Source of the DNA: Octadecabacter sp. SW4 | Lineage (GTDB): Bacteria > Pseudomonadota > Alphaproteobacteria > Rhodobacterales > Rhodobacteraceae | NCBI RefSeq assembly: GCF_008065155.1 | Contig: NZ_CP042821.1 | Location: 1-64,000, forward strand | DNA length: 64,000 bases | Direction: 5' to 3' | Part shown: positions 1 to 8,786 of the stretch, in pieces | Layout of the letters: every line of letters begins with the position of its first letter | How positions within the stretch are numbered: position 1 is the first letter of the stretch | Translations under genes and position numbers: made by a program | The notes under the pieces: model-generated | What the model was told of the DNA's origin: nothing | Database searches by the model: none | The model's input: the letters and a program-made list of their open reading frames with translations, nothing else

Positions 1-1098
1 ATGACCTTAGAGGACGAGAAACCGAGATCGTCGCACTCTGATGCGCCTCATGATGCTCAGGACGACGAGAGAGATCAAGAAAAAAGTGATGGCATCGCCC
101 TGCCCTCTCATGTCGCAGGTTCGGGTGCCCTTGATCGCCTTGTTGATACCGCGCGAGACTACGCCAAAGCCTCCACAGCCGAAAACACCAACAAGGCCTA
201 CGCGGCCGACTGGAAACACTTTGGGCGCTGGTGTCGGATCAGGGGCACGGACCCCCTGCCCCCGTCTCCAGAGATGATCGGACTGTATCTCGCGGATCTC
301 GCTGCTCCAGTTGGTAAGACTCCAGCAATCACGGTCACGACCATCGAACGGCGCCTCTCCGGTCTTGCCTGGCACTACCAGCAACGCGGCTTCGCGCTTG
401 ATCGCAAGAACCGTCACATCGCCACGGTTCTGGCCGGGATCAAACGCAAACACGCTCGCCCGCCGGTGCAGAAAGAAGCCATCCAGCGCGATGACATTCT
501 GGCCATGGTCGCTTGCCTGCCCTTCGATCTGCGCGGGTTGCGCGACCGGGCGATCCTTCTGTTGGGGTATGCCGGCGGCCTCAGGCGTTCTGAAATTGTC
601 AGCCTCGACGTCCACAAAGACGACACCCCTGACAGCGGTGGCTGGATCGAGTTCATGGACGATGGCGCGCTTCTGACGCTCAACGCCAAAACCGGCTGGC
701 GCGAAGTGGAAATTGGCCGGGGCTCATCTGATCAAACCTGCCCTGTGCATGCGCTGGAACAGTGGCTGCATTTCGCCAGGATCGATTTTGGGCCGGTGTT
801 CGTGCGGACCTCTCGTGATGGAAAGCGCGCCTTGGAATCGCGCCTGTCCGACAAGCATGTTGCCCGCCTTATCAAACAGACGGTACTGGATGCTGGCATC
901 CGATCAGACCTGCCAGAAAAGGAACGCCTTGCCCTGTTCTCTGGCCATTCGCTGCGCGCTGGTCTTGCCTCTAGCGCTGAGGTCGACGAGCGTTACGTCC
1001 AGAAACACCTCGGCCATGCCTCTGCTGAGATGACCCGTAGATACCAACGGCGCAGAGACAGGTTCCGCGTGAACCTGACGAAGGCCGCTGGACTTTAG
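1..1098 (+). CDS. Tyrosine recombinase/integrase (possibly 5'-cut by the window edge)
   Basis: A 365-residue site-specific tyrosine recombinase. It has a SAM-like core-binding domain (about residues 45-150: NTNKAYAADWKHFGRWC) and a catalytic domain. The catalytic set is visible: Arg in GGLRRSEIVSL (about 195), HSLRAGLAS (HxxR, about 316-319), LGHASAEM (His) and the nucleophile Tyr in TRRYQRR (about 348). The first base of the window is the ATG, so the true start could lie upstream; the first 40 residues are acidic and low-complexity. It is a stand-alone gene with a gene-poor stretch behind it. Whether it excises an element or resolves plasmid multimers cannot be told from the sequence. Confidence 0.88.
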   Translation: MTLEDEKPRSSHSDAPHDAQDDERDQEKSDGIALPSHVAGSGALDRLVDTARDYAKASTAENTNKAYAADWKHFGRWCRIRGTDPLPPSPEMIGLYLADLAAPVGKTPAITVTTIERRLSGLAWHYQQRGFALDRKNRHIATVLAGIKRKHARPPVQKEAIQRDDILAMVACLPFDLRGLRDRAILLLGYAGGLRRSEIVSLDVHKDDTPDSGGWIEFMDDGALLTLNAKTGWREVEIGRGSSDQTCPVHALEQWLHFARIDFGPVFVRTSRDGKRALESRLSDKHVARLIKQTVLDAGIRSDLPEKERLALFSGHSLRAGLASSAEVDERYVQKHLGHASAEMTRRYQRRRDRFRVNLTKAAGL

Positions 1099-1588
1099 AT
1101 TCTTTGGCACCGTAAAGTGGTAAGCTACGCATTGAACATATGTCGGATGGTTAGTTTGGCATGCTAACGCTCTGGCGCGGACCAGGCCTATGGCTGCGCT
1201 CGAAACCGGTTGCCCGATTGCACTTTGCGGCTACTTCGTGGGGCGGTCCAACTTTCCCCGTCGCCGGACCGGCGCTATGCGCGCAGGAGCACTTCAAAGG
1301 GGTGCGTTGTGTCGTAGGATATCTGGGTATTGGCGAAAGCAGACCTCCGCACAAGACGCAGCTAATAGCGGTTAAGAGCCCGACTCAGTCATTGTGATAT
1401 TGTGCTGCGCGCGCACGCAGCGCGAACAGTGTGGCACGAGCGAAAGCTTTCACACCGCAACGCAGCAGAAGAAACGGCCATTGGTCCAGCTCGCAGCACA
1501 GATCAGGCGTCGAATTTACAGGTCGCGGGACGAAGCTACCTTTGACCTATTCTGTTTGATTGTCAGCCGTGCTCACAGCAGAAGTAAA
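1099..1588. other. Gene-poor interval
   Basis: About 490 bases between the integrase and the 3' end of the AraC gene. Short open frames exist on both strands but show no recognisable domain and no ribosome-binding site. I see no RNA gene or clear repeat here. Confidence 0.5.
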
Positions 1589-2461
1589 CTAAGACGCCCG
1601 CGCCAGGTGATGTTTGGGGGAGCAGCCAAATTTTCGAGAGTAGTCGCGACTGAAATGAGTGGGGCTTTCGTACCCAACTTCAAACCCTGCAACGGATACA
1701 GATGGAACACCGCGCTCCAACAAAGCGCGGGCCTCGATCATCCGAAGATCCTTTTGATATTGCAACGGTGAGGTGCCAGTCACAGACTTGAAGTGCTCAT
1801 GAAACGACGACGGGCTCATCCCCGCCACTTCGGCCAGTTCACCCACCACCAACGGCTCCCGAAAATTGGCCCTGATCTGTTGAATGGATCTGGCGACACG
1901 GCTGGCATGGCTGTCGACCGACAACAGGTTTCGCAACATGCCGCCAATCGGCGACAAGAGAAGGCGGTAGTGGATTTCCTTCAAGATCATCGGACCGAGG
2001 ACCTGCGCATCAAGGGGCGCATCCATCAATTCCAGATAGCGCAGGATTGGATCAACCCATGCGGGATCAGCGACACTCGCCGAGAGAGACTTTGCATCAT
2101 GAACGTCAGACACCGCTTCTCCGACCTGTTCATATAGGCTGCGCAGGATGCCCAAATCCAATGACAGAATGAGTGCGCGGTAAGGAGCGTCTGGGCTGGC
2201 TTTCGTGATTTTGGACGTCACGGGCAAGTCGTGACTGACCAGCAGTGCATCCCCTTCTGCCAGTTCTACAAATTGCTGGCCAACGTTCATTTCTTTTCGT
2301 CCCTGTAGGATCAAGCAAATCACAGGGTTATAGACGACAGCTTCGAACGCGGTGATGTGTTCGCGTTGAAATATGTGTGCCGACGGAAGAACCCGGCCAG
2401 AATGTGCTGTTTCTAGAGCTGAAAGCTCTGCTGATAAATTCTGCAATCTCTCAAACGTCAT
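1589..2461 (-). CDS. AraC-family transcriptional regulator
   Basis: A 290-residue activator. The N-terminal half matches the AraC_N type effector domain (SAHIFQREHITAFEAVVYNP, then VICLILQGRKEM). The C-terminal 100 residues carry the two helix-turn-helix motifs: GELAEVAGMSPSSFHEHFK, then FEVGYESPTHFSRDYSRKFG. I chose the ATG at 2461, which has GAGGAG 6 bases upstream; the frame extends six codons to a TTG with no better signal. It is divergent from the aldo/keto reductase, the usual layout for this AraC subgroup, so it probably controls that gene. A 21-bp-spaced direct repeat in the shared intergenic region is the likely binding site. Confidence 0.88.
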   Translation of the reverse strand: MTFERLQNLSAELSALETAHSGRVLPSAHIFQREHITAFEAVVYNPVICLILQGRKEMNVGQQFVELAEGDALLVSHDLPVTSKITKASPDAPYRALILSLDLGILRSLYEQVGEAVSDVHDAKSLSASVADPAWVDPILRYLELMDAPLDAQVLGPMILKEIHYRLLLSPIGGMLRNLLSVDSHASRVARSIQQIRANFREPLVVGELAEVAGMSPSSFHEHFKSVTGTSPLQYQKDLRMIEARALLERGVPSVSVAGFEVGYESPTHFSRDYSRKFGCSPKHHLARAS

Positions 2462-2526
2462 TGGTGTCTCCTCTACCAATCCCTATCAGTAGTGTTCCAT
2501 GAGATCACGCATTTTCCCCACCTTTC

Positions 2527-2560
2527 GGAGGAATTGGCAAAATTGACGGAGAAATTGGCA
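2527..2560. promoter_or_regulatory. Tandem direct repeats, likely AraC-type operator
   Basis: GGAGGAATTGGCA (2527-2539) and GGAGAAATTGGCA (2548-2560) differ at one base and start exactly 21 bp apart, two helical turns. They lie between the divergent AraC gene and the aldo/keto reductase. AraC-family activators commonly bind such same-face direct repeats. The assignment to this regulator is inference. Confidence 0.6.
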
Positions 2561-2620
2561 GGACGGATTGCGGCCAAACACATAGCTCTAATTCAACAGC
2601 GCACATGAACGGAGCACAAC

Positions 2621-3529
2621 ATGTCTGGACCACAAACCACCTTCACTCTGAATTCGGACACTTCGATCCCCGCAGTGGGTTTTGGCACATATTTGATCTC
2701 GAACGATGATGCCGAAACCGCTATCAGTTCTGCAATCGCCGCAGGCTACCGGCACATCGACACTGCCTCTGGCTATCACAACGAAGAACCGGTCGGAGCT
2801 GGGATCAAGAAGGGCCTGCAGGCGCAGGGATTATCCCGTGCCGATCTGTTTGTGACGGCCAAGCTGTGGCCCGGAAATCCCGCCTGGGGCGACGCGCCCA
2901 AAACCGGTGCGCAAACAATCGAGGAATGCGACGCGAGCCTGTCGCGTCTGGGTTTGGATTATGTTGATCTCTACTTGATCCACGCGCACTATGGCGGTGA
3001 GAAGCGCCTTGAACAGTGGCGCGCCCTTCTAGAACTGCAAGCCAGTGGCAAGGCCCGTTCCATTGGCGTGAGTAACTTCAACGAAACCCATCTTGATGAG
3101 ATCGCCGCCGCCGGTCTGCCGATGCCAGATGCCAACCAGATCGAATTACATCCCTGGTCCCAAAAGCCCGGCCTGCTTGCCCATATGGCGAGGCACGGCA
3201 TTGCTCCAATAGCTTACAGCAGCCTTGTCCCGCTTTCCACCTGGCGCACAGAACCCGGTCAGGACAGCGCCAAGACTGATGAGATGAAGGCAGACGGTGA
3301 AGCTTTCAAAGGCATGGCGCAGAAGTACGGCGTCTCTGAGGCCCAGCTTTTACTGCGATGGGGCGTCCAAAATGGCTATGCCGTCCTGCCCAAAAGCCTG
3401 AACCCGGATCGGATGGCGCAGAACCTCGATCTGTTCTCATTCTCCATCGACGCGGCAGACATGGCGCAGATGGCGACCATGGACCGTGGTGAAGGCGTGG
3501 CCTGGGCATCAGGCGATCCCAGCAAATAG
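2621..3529 (+). CDS. Aldo/keto reductase
   Basis: A 302-residue NAD(P)H-dependent oxidoreductase with a TIM-barrel fold. The catalytic tetrad is visible: Asp in GYRHIDTASGYHNEE (about 47) with Tyr (about 52), Lys in FVTAKLWPGN (about 80) and His in DLYLIHAHYG (about 120). The cofactor-binding region includes ARSIGVSNFNE, and AVLPKSLNPDRMAQN near the C terminus. Length is normal for the family. The ATG has GGAG about 8 bases upstream. Divergent from the AraC regulator and 56 bases before an exported SRPBCC protein, with which it may be cotranscribed. The substrate is unknown; a small aldehyde or ketone is likely. Confidence 0.92.
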   Translation: MSGPQTTFTLNSDTSIPAVGFGTYLISNDDAETAISSAIAAGYRHIDTASGYHNEEPVGAGIKKGLQAQGLSRADLFVTAKLWPGNPAWGDAPKTGAQTIEECDASLSRLGLDYVDLYLIHAHYGGEKRLEQWRALLELQASGKARSIGVSNFNETHLDEIAAAGLPMPDANQIELHPWSQKPGLLAHMARHGIAPIAYSSLVPLSTWRTEPGQDSAKTDEMKADGEAFKGMAQKYGVSEAQLLLRWGVQNGYAVLPKSLNPDRMAQNLDLFSFSIDAADMAQMATMDRGEGVAWASGDPSK

Positions 3530-3585
3530 CCGCGCCTTCATCCATCCCTCAAAGACAACGAAACACCAACTCTATTGGAGCCCCT

Positions 3586-4161
3586 ATGAACCGTTCTTTC
3601 CTGTTCACTTCAACCACACTTGCCGCCCTGTTGCTTGCAATCCCGTTCAGTACACCTTCGGCGGCAGACACACCCTGCGATGCGCATTTGATGAACGGCA
3701 ACATCGCCCAACTCAGCCCGACCCACGCAACGGTTGATACATCGGTGCTTATCAACGCTACCGCGACGGAAGTGTGGGAAACCCTGACCGACTTTGACGA
3801 CATGGCGAGCTGGAGCACCGGTACATTGCAGGGCATGACCGGCGACATCCAAGACGGCGGGAGCGTGACGATCACCTTCATCTTTGGCACCGATGAGAAT
3901 GGCGAACCCAACTCGATGGAAATCCCGCACACGCTCATCTACGATGAAGGCCGCTCTTTCGGTTGGTCCGATCCTTTCCCAGAAGACAATGGCGGCGGGC
4001 ACGACAACCATGTCTATCGCGTTGAAGCCTGCGGGGTTCAGACCTTGTTCGTCCAATCAGACGAAGTTGTCGACAACCCCTATGCGGCGAATTTCGTGAC
4101 CCAGCTGCTGCCCATGTATCAAACGTTTAATACGGAGCTGAAAGCCGCTATAGAGGACTAG
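3586..4161 (+). CDS. Exported SRPBCC/START-like lipid-pocket protein
   Basis: A 191-residue protein with a Sec signal peptide (hydrophobic LAALLLAIPF, likely cleavage near PSAADT, about residue 27). The mature part has the SRPBCC pattern: an N-terminal strand and helix (INATATEVWETLTDFDDMAS) followed by a beta sheet and a long C-terminal helix. Proteins of this fold bind hydrophobic ligands or act as cyclases and dehydratases, usually in the cytoplasm; an exported one is less common. GGAG sits upstream of the ATG. It follows the aldo/keto reductase on the same strand and may be part of the same AraC-controlled unit. The exact role is unknown. Confidence 0.7.
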   Translation: MNRSFLFTSTTLAALLLAIPFSTPSAADTPCDAHLMNGNIAQLSPTHATVDTSVLINATATEVWETLTDFDDMASWSTGTLQGMTGDIQDGGSVTITFIFGTDENGEPNSMEIPHTLIYDEGRSFGWSDPFPEDNGGGHDNHVYRVEACGVQTLFVQSDEVVDNPYAANFVTQLLPMYQTFNTELKAAIED

Positions 4162-4394
4162 GCAGGATAGTTTTGCGGCGCGAGGCTGTCTGATAAGTTC
4201 TCGCGTCCATCCCGCCCAAGCCGACGTTCACTGCGTTGCAGAAACTTGGAGTATTGGGCTCATAAAGTTCCAATGCATGGGCATAAATCCCCTGTTCGGC
4301 GGCCCCCCAAACCAGCCTCCGGGTCCGGTATGTAATATGGCTCTGTCAGTGCTGTGCTGATGCCTGGGCTGGAGGGAGGAACGGAGGGCATACC

Positions 4395-5027
4395 ATGCCA
4401 AGAGTCCAACTTCCCGCAGTCACCCCCAAACGTAAGGCTTGGAACAAGGGACGAATTATCGGTCAAAAGCGACCGCTGTTGCCTAAGCAGGTTTGGGCGA
4501 TCCGCGCCCGCCTCGAACTTGCCGGTTATCTTCGTGATCTGACTTTGTTCAACGTCGCCATCGATAGCAAGCTGCGTGGTTGCGATCTTGTCAAACTCTC
4601 GGTTATCGACCTAGTCAAAGATGATCGCGTGCGTGAACGGGTTTCAATCATCCAAAGCAAAACAAAGAAACCCGTCCAGTTTGAATTGACGGAAAACACA
4701 CGCGATTCCGTCCTGGCGTGGGTCAACTCGCCCGAGATGTTTGCTTGCGGGTTCATGTTTCCGAGCCGGTTTCACGATCGCCCACACATTTCGACGCGCC
4801 AATATGGTAGGCTCGTCCGTGACTGGGTTAAGGCTATTGGTTTGGAGCCTAGCGCGTATGGCACGCATTCTCTCCGCAGGACAAAGGCGGCAGAGATTTA
4901 CCGAAAGACCGGTAATCTCCGCGCAGTCCAACTGCTGCTTGGTCACACCAAAGTCGACAGCACAGTGCGCTATCTTGGCGTCGAACTGGAGGATGCTTTG
5001 AGTATCGCAGAACGCATCGACATCTGA
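4395..5027 (+). CDS. Short tyrosine recombinase (catalytic domain only)
   Basis: A 210-residue phage-integrase-family protein made almost entirely of the catalytic domain. Visible residues: Arg in DSKLRGCDLVKL (about 61), THSLRRTKA (HxxR, about 157-160), LLGHTKVDS (His about 183) and Tyr in VRYLGVE (about 192). It lacks the SAM-like N-terminal domain seen in the larger integrase at the window start. GGAGG/GGAGGG stretches precede the ATG. Short integrases of this type recur on Rhodobacterales and rhizobial plasmids. It marks a likely recombination boundary between the AraC/reductase block and the sugar-transport block. Confidence 0.85.
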   Translation: MPRVQLPAVTPKRKAWNKGRIIGQKRPLLPKQVWAIRARLELAGYLRDLTLFNVAIDSKLRGCDLVKLSVIDLVKDDRVRERVSIIQSKTKKPVQFELTENTRDSVLAWVNSPEMFACGFMFPSRFHDRPHISTRQYGRLVRDWVKAIGLEPSAYGTHSLRRTKAAEIYRKTGNLRAVQLLLGHTKVDSTVRYLGVELEDALSIAERIDI

Positions 5028-5095
5028 ACCAACTTGGCGGACGCACTCGCCGTCCGCCACTTCAAAACGGTTTTCGACTCGCCTTGCGGCATCGA

Positions 5096-5127
5096 GGCAC
5101 AATGTGACGGATGCCTCACATTGTGCC
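5096..5127. repeat. Perfect 12-bp inverted repeat
   Basis: GGCACAATGTGA (5096-5107) and TCACATTGTGCC (5116-5127) are perfect reverse complements around an 8-base loop. There is no T-run on either side, so it is a poor intrinsic terminator. It lies between the convergent short integrase and the ABC operon. Confidence 0.6.
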
Positions 5128-5262
5128 AATGCCCGCTCTCGTGCTGGAGGACTACCACGGACCGCAGGCCCTATGCTATGAAGAGTAATACAGGGTCTTG
5201 CCATCGGACTTCCCCATGAGGTGGCCGGGGTGCCCCGTAGCTTCGCTGCGAGTTCTTTTTCT

Positions 5263-6315
5263 CTAGCGAAGTCGCTGCTCTGACTCGGCATCAAACAAAT
5301 AGAGTCGGCTGTGATCAAACCGCAGACCCACACGCTGACCTTCACTTGCCCGTTCATCACCGCGCTCTTCGATGACAATTTTCTCCCCAGTGTCCGAAAC
5401 AAGGTAAGCAAAGGATACACCGCCAAGGCTCTCCACGAGATCGACATGCAGGGCGTCTCCCGTCGGGTCGATTTCAAGATGTTCGGGACGTAGGCCAGCG
5501 GTCACCGCTCTGCCTATCGCGCCAATCGGGCTTGGCACCTTCATTTTCAAGGCCGGGATCGTCACACCGTCATCGCCAGACATTGCATTCAGGAAATTCA
5601 TCGCGGGCGATCCGATAAAACCCGCGACGAATTTGTTGTCGGGATCACGGTACAGATCTAGCGGCGAGCCAACCTGCTCGATCCGCCCCAATCGCAAGAC
5701 CACAATCTTGTCAGCCAGGGTCATCGCCTCGACCTGATCGTGGGTCACATAGATCATCGTAGCACCGATTTCCTTGTGCAGACGGGCGATTTCCACCCGC
5801 ATCTCAACCCGCAGTTCAGCATCAAGGTTGGACAGGGGTTCGTCGAAGAGGAACACTTCAGGACCGCGGACGATGGCACGCCCTATGGAAACACGCTGTC
5901 GCTGACCACCCGACAGGGCCGCAGGCTTTCGATCCAGATATTCATCAAGTTTCAGAATGCGGCTGGCTTCAGCGACCTTCTTTTCAATCTCCGGCTTCGC
6001 GTGACCGTTCATACGCAGGCCGAAGCCCATATTGTCCTTCACGGTCATATGCGGATAGAGCGCATACGTTTGGAAAACCATCGCGACACCACGATCAGAA
6101 GGGTCGAGTTTTGTCACGTCCCGCGCACCTATGGTCATCGTGCCACCGGTTGTCTCTTCCAATCCCGCGACCATGCGCAACAAAGTTGACTTGCCGCAAC
6201 CGGACGGGCCGACGAAAACACAGAATTCCCCGTCTTCGATTTGCATGTCGACCCCGTGGATCACCTGCACGTCACCATATTTCTTGATGACGTTGTTCAT
6301 CGCGACGCCTGACAT
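5263..6315 (-). CDS. ABC transporter ATP-binding protein (MalK/UgpC/MsmK type)
   Basis: A 350-residue cytoplasmic ATPase that powers the sugar importer encoded upstream. Motifs in order: Walker A GPSGCGKSTLLRM (about residue 37), the Q-loop in AMVFQTYALYPHM, signature LSGGQRQRVSIGRA, Walker B VFLFDEPLSNLD, and the H-loop in YVTHDQVEAMTLAD. The C-terminal 110 residues form the TOBE/OB regulatory domain of the CUT1 family (TAGLRPEHLEI). It is the last gene of a five-gene operon, sharing one base with the glycosidase gene. Length is typical of CUT1 ATPases. Confidence 0.94.
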   Translation of the reverse strand: MSGVAMNNVIKKYGDVQVIHGVDMQIEDGEFCVFVGPSGCGKSTLLRMVAGLEETTGGTMTIGARDVTKLDPSDRGVAMVFQTYALYPHMTVKDNMGFGLRMNGHAKPEIEKKVAEASRILKLDEYLDRKPAALSGGQRQRVSIGRAIVRGPEVFLFDEPLSNLDAELRVEMRVEIARLHKEIGATMIYVTHDQVEAMTLADKIVVLRLGRIEQVGSPLDLYRDPDNKFVAGFIGSPAMNFLNAMSGDDGVTIPALKMKVPSPIGAIGRAVTAGLRPEHLEIDPTGDALHVDLVESLGGVSFAYLVSDTGEKIVIEERGDERASEGQRVGLRFDHSRLYLFDAESEQRLR

Positions 6316-7442
6316 CAGATTGCCGTCCTTTCATGCATCCGGGCCTCGCTGTTCGTCAGCCGCCGGATCGTTTCAATTTCGCGTTCGTCATAGGGCCGCC
6401 CGTCTTCGTGCAGCAGGTCGTGGAACCAGATGTCACGTGCGGGGTCGCCGCCGTGGGCCTTGACTAGTTCGTCCGGCCAAGGCACCCACGTCTGCGTGCG
6501 TCCTTTGACCAGCCCCCATTGAAAGCATCCCACAAGTCGGTCGTGAAACAGTTCCAGTTGATCACTGATCTGACTGTCGACGGCGCGCGCCATCCATTCT
6601 GTGCACAGGATTGGGCGATCAAGCACCGTCAGCACGTCGATGAATTCCGAAACGCGTTCCCGGTTCCAGTAGGCATGGAAAGTAATGATGTCCGAATGCA
6701 GCAGTGCACTCCGATCAATCTCGGTTTGATAGGGGTGACTGTCATCACCTGGCAGAGGCGTTGTCCAAGCCGCGACCGTCAAGGGCTGGACCGGATATTC
6801 GGCGCGTGCCCACTCAAAGCAGCTTTCCATTAGGGACAGAGCGCTTTGTTCAAGTGCAGAGGCGTAATGTTCAAAATCGCCGTCGGCAAAGTTCATGCGG
6901 TTGCCGGGCTCATTGTAGAGATCCCAGAACAGGATCCGTCGGTCATCGCGGAATTTCCGGATCATCGCACGAACATAGGATTGTAGGCTGTCGCGTTGGT
7001 CGAGGTCCATCACGATCGCCCGACCAGGCGAGGCCACGGCACGGCTGTTGTGCACGCCAGGAACCGGATCGGCCTGCGGCCCCCAGACGGGTTCATCCCC
7101 ACCAAAACCGCAGTCGTCGAAGAGACATGGAATGGTGTCGATACCAAGGTCTTGGGCGACGTCCATGACCTGATCGAGGCGGCCCATCAGGCCCTCTGCG
7201 TCATGCACCCAACCAAGATAGGGAAGGTTGACCCGAATAGCATTGAAGCCAATGTCGGCAGCCCATCCCAGTTCGCGCTCAATTGTTGGCATGTCGAACG
7301 TATCCGGGTGCCACATTTCAATGAAATTTACAGCTGTAGAGGGCAGAAAGTTAAATCCACAGACCCAAGGGCGTCCTTGCCACCAGTCTTTGGCATGTTT
7401 GCTTGTCCAACGGTCCATGCGTGCACCCGATACGTAAGTCAT
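6315..7442 (-). CDS. GH5-like glycoside hydrolase (cellulase/mannanase clan), cytoplasmic
   Basis: A 375-residue TIM-barrel glycosidase. The clan GH-A catalytic pair can be seen: the acid/base Glu in FWDLYNEPGN (about 172) and the nucleophile Glu in ILCTEWMARA (about 286). GFNAIRVNLPYLGW marks the substrate cleft. There is no signal peptide, so it should act on oligosaccharides after import. It lies inside the ABC operon between the binding protein and the ATPase, which supports intracellular hydrolysis of the imported sugar. The substrate (beta-glucan, xylo- or manno-oligosaccharide) cannot be fixed from sequence. The start at 7442 has only a weak ribosome-binding site; an ATG at 7418 is an alternative. 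Confidence 0.82.
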   Translation of the reverse strand: MTYVSGARMDRWTSKHAKDWWQGRPWVCGFNFLPSTAVNFIEMWHPDTFDMPTIERELGWAADIGFNAIRVNLPYLGWVHDAEGLMGRLDQVMDVAQDLGIDTIPCLFDDCGFGGDEPVWGPQADPVPGVHNSRAVASPGRAIVMDLDQRDSLQSYVRAMIRKFRDDRRILFWDLYNEPGNRMNFADGDFEHYASALEQSALSLMESCFEWARAEYPVQPLTVAAWTTPLPGDDSHPYQTEIDRSALLHSDIITFHAYWNRERVSEFIDVLTVLDRPILCTEWMARAVDSQISDQLELFHDRLVGCFQWGLVKGRTQTWVPWPDELVKAHGGDPARDIWFHDLLHEDGRPYDEREIETIRRLTNSEARMHERTAI

Positions 7443-7479
7443 GGGCCGCCCCGCTCATGATAGCGAGGCGGCAGGTTAC

Positions 7480-8763
7480 TCAGCGGTCTAGAAGGTCCTG
7501 CACTTCGATCTCGGCGTCGCCCAAGGCGGCCTCAACCGTCTTGCCAGTCAGCCAGATTGCCTGAAGCTCACGATTCAACACGTCCTGGATCGCGCCGTAA
7601 CGCTCGGATGGTGGTGTGTCGCGGGCGATGGCGGCGGTGCCGGTGTATTCATCGCGATGCGGCAGCGCATTATAGGCCTCGCTATTGACGACAGAGGTGC
7701 GGACAGCCATGTGTCCGGTCCGGGCCCAGTCGATGTTGTGGTCATTGATGAAGGCGAGAACCTTCAGCGCCGCCTGATATTTTTCAGGGTCTTCGGCCTT
7801 GAGAGAGGCGGGAATCGCCCACATGTGACTGTCGGCCCAGGTGGCGCCGGTTTCAAACAGGGTTGGGAAGTCGGCGACATAGTAGTTGTCGAGACCCACT
7901 TCTTCCTTTGCGGCCTCGGCAGTGTAGAAATCGACCACCCAAGTGCCGTTGACCAGAATACCGGCTTCGCCATTCAGAAATGCCTGCTGACTGTCGGCAT
8001 AGTTCAACTGCGGATCAACAAGATCCGCATCAAAAAGCTGCGTGATCGCGGTAACCGCGTTCTGGCCTGCTTCTGTGTTGATCGTGGCGGTGCCGTCTTC
8101 GGTGAAAATGTTGGCGTTCTGCTGCCACATCAGCGCCAGCACAACGCGTACGCCGATCGGGAACTGGGCAAAGTCGGCGGCAAGGTAATCCATCCCGGTG
8201 GCATCATTGAACTGCTGGGCTTGGGCCAGCAGTTCTTCGGGCGATGAAGGCAGCACCGGCTTGCCGTCCTCAACCAAACCGGCCTGCGCCATCAGGTCCA
8301 TGTTGACGTGCCAAAGGTTGGCATGGATATCCATCGGCACGCCGTAGATTTGGCCATCGTATGTCACCGCGTTGCGGGCACGATCGCTCCAATCACTGGG
8401 ATCGATACCGACGGACTGCAAATCATCGCCGATATCAGCCAGCGCCCCAAGCTCCGCGAATTCAGCAAGCCTTGATCCCTGCATCACATGGATATTGGGC
8501 GGGGTGCCGCCGGCATAGGCCGCCTTGATCTGGTCGTAATAATTGCCCCAATCAGTGGGTAAGGTATTTACCGTGACACCGTCGATCTCAGCTGAGGCTG
8601 CGTTGATAATCGATTGGATGATGCACGCCTCGCCGGTGGTGACGGTGGGGTCAGCCCCGGCATCTTCGCAGGCTCCGAAAAAGCGCGCGAGGGTGATCTC
8701 CTGCGCAAATCCGCTGGTGGCGATAGTTGCGGCGATTGCCGCTGTCAGAAGCACATGTCTCAT
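7480..8763 (-). CDS. Extracellular sugar-binding protein of ABC transporter
   Basis: A 427-residue periplasmic binding protein (SBP_bac_1 type). It has a Sec signal peptide (LLTAAIAATIATSGFAQ, cleavage near residue 20). The fold markers VHVMQGSRLAEFAELGAL-like region (about 95-110), YGVPMDIHANLWHVN and GILVNGTWVVDFY are typical of family-1 carbohydrate binding proteins. Mature-domain cysteines (GACEDAGADPT and EACIIQS) may form a disulfide. It sits between the permease genes and the glycosidase in one operon. It should capture an oligosaccharide and deliver it to the MalF/MalG pair. Confidence 0.92.
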   Translation of the reverse strand: MRHVLLTAAIAATIATSGFAQEITLARFFGACEDAGADPTVTTGEACIIQSIINAASAEIDGVTVNTLPTDWGNYYDQIKAAYAGGTPPNIHVMQGSRLAEFAELGALADIGDDLQSVGIDPSDWSDRARNAVTYDGQIYGVPMDIHANLWHVNMDLMAQAGLVEDGKPVLPSSPEELLAQAQQFNDATGMDYLAADFAQFPIGVRVVLALMWQQNANIFTEDGTATINTEAGQNAVTAITQLFDADLVDPQLNYADSQQAFLNGEAGILVNGTWVVDFYTAEAAKEEVGLDNYYVADFPTLFETGATWADSHMWAIPASLKAEDPEKYQAALKVLAFINDHNIDWARTGHMAVRTSVVNSEAYNALPHRDEYTGTAAIARDTPPSERYGAIQDVLNRELQAIWLTGKTVEAALGDAEIEVQDLLDR

Positions 8764-8786
8764 GATTTCCTCCCTGGAATGTGCGG

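Noticed and set aside
1394..1771. 125-residue plus-strand frame before the AraC gene
   Set aside because: Its second half is antisense to the AraC gene and the first half has no ribosome-binding site or domain.
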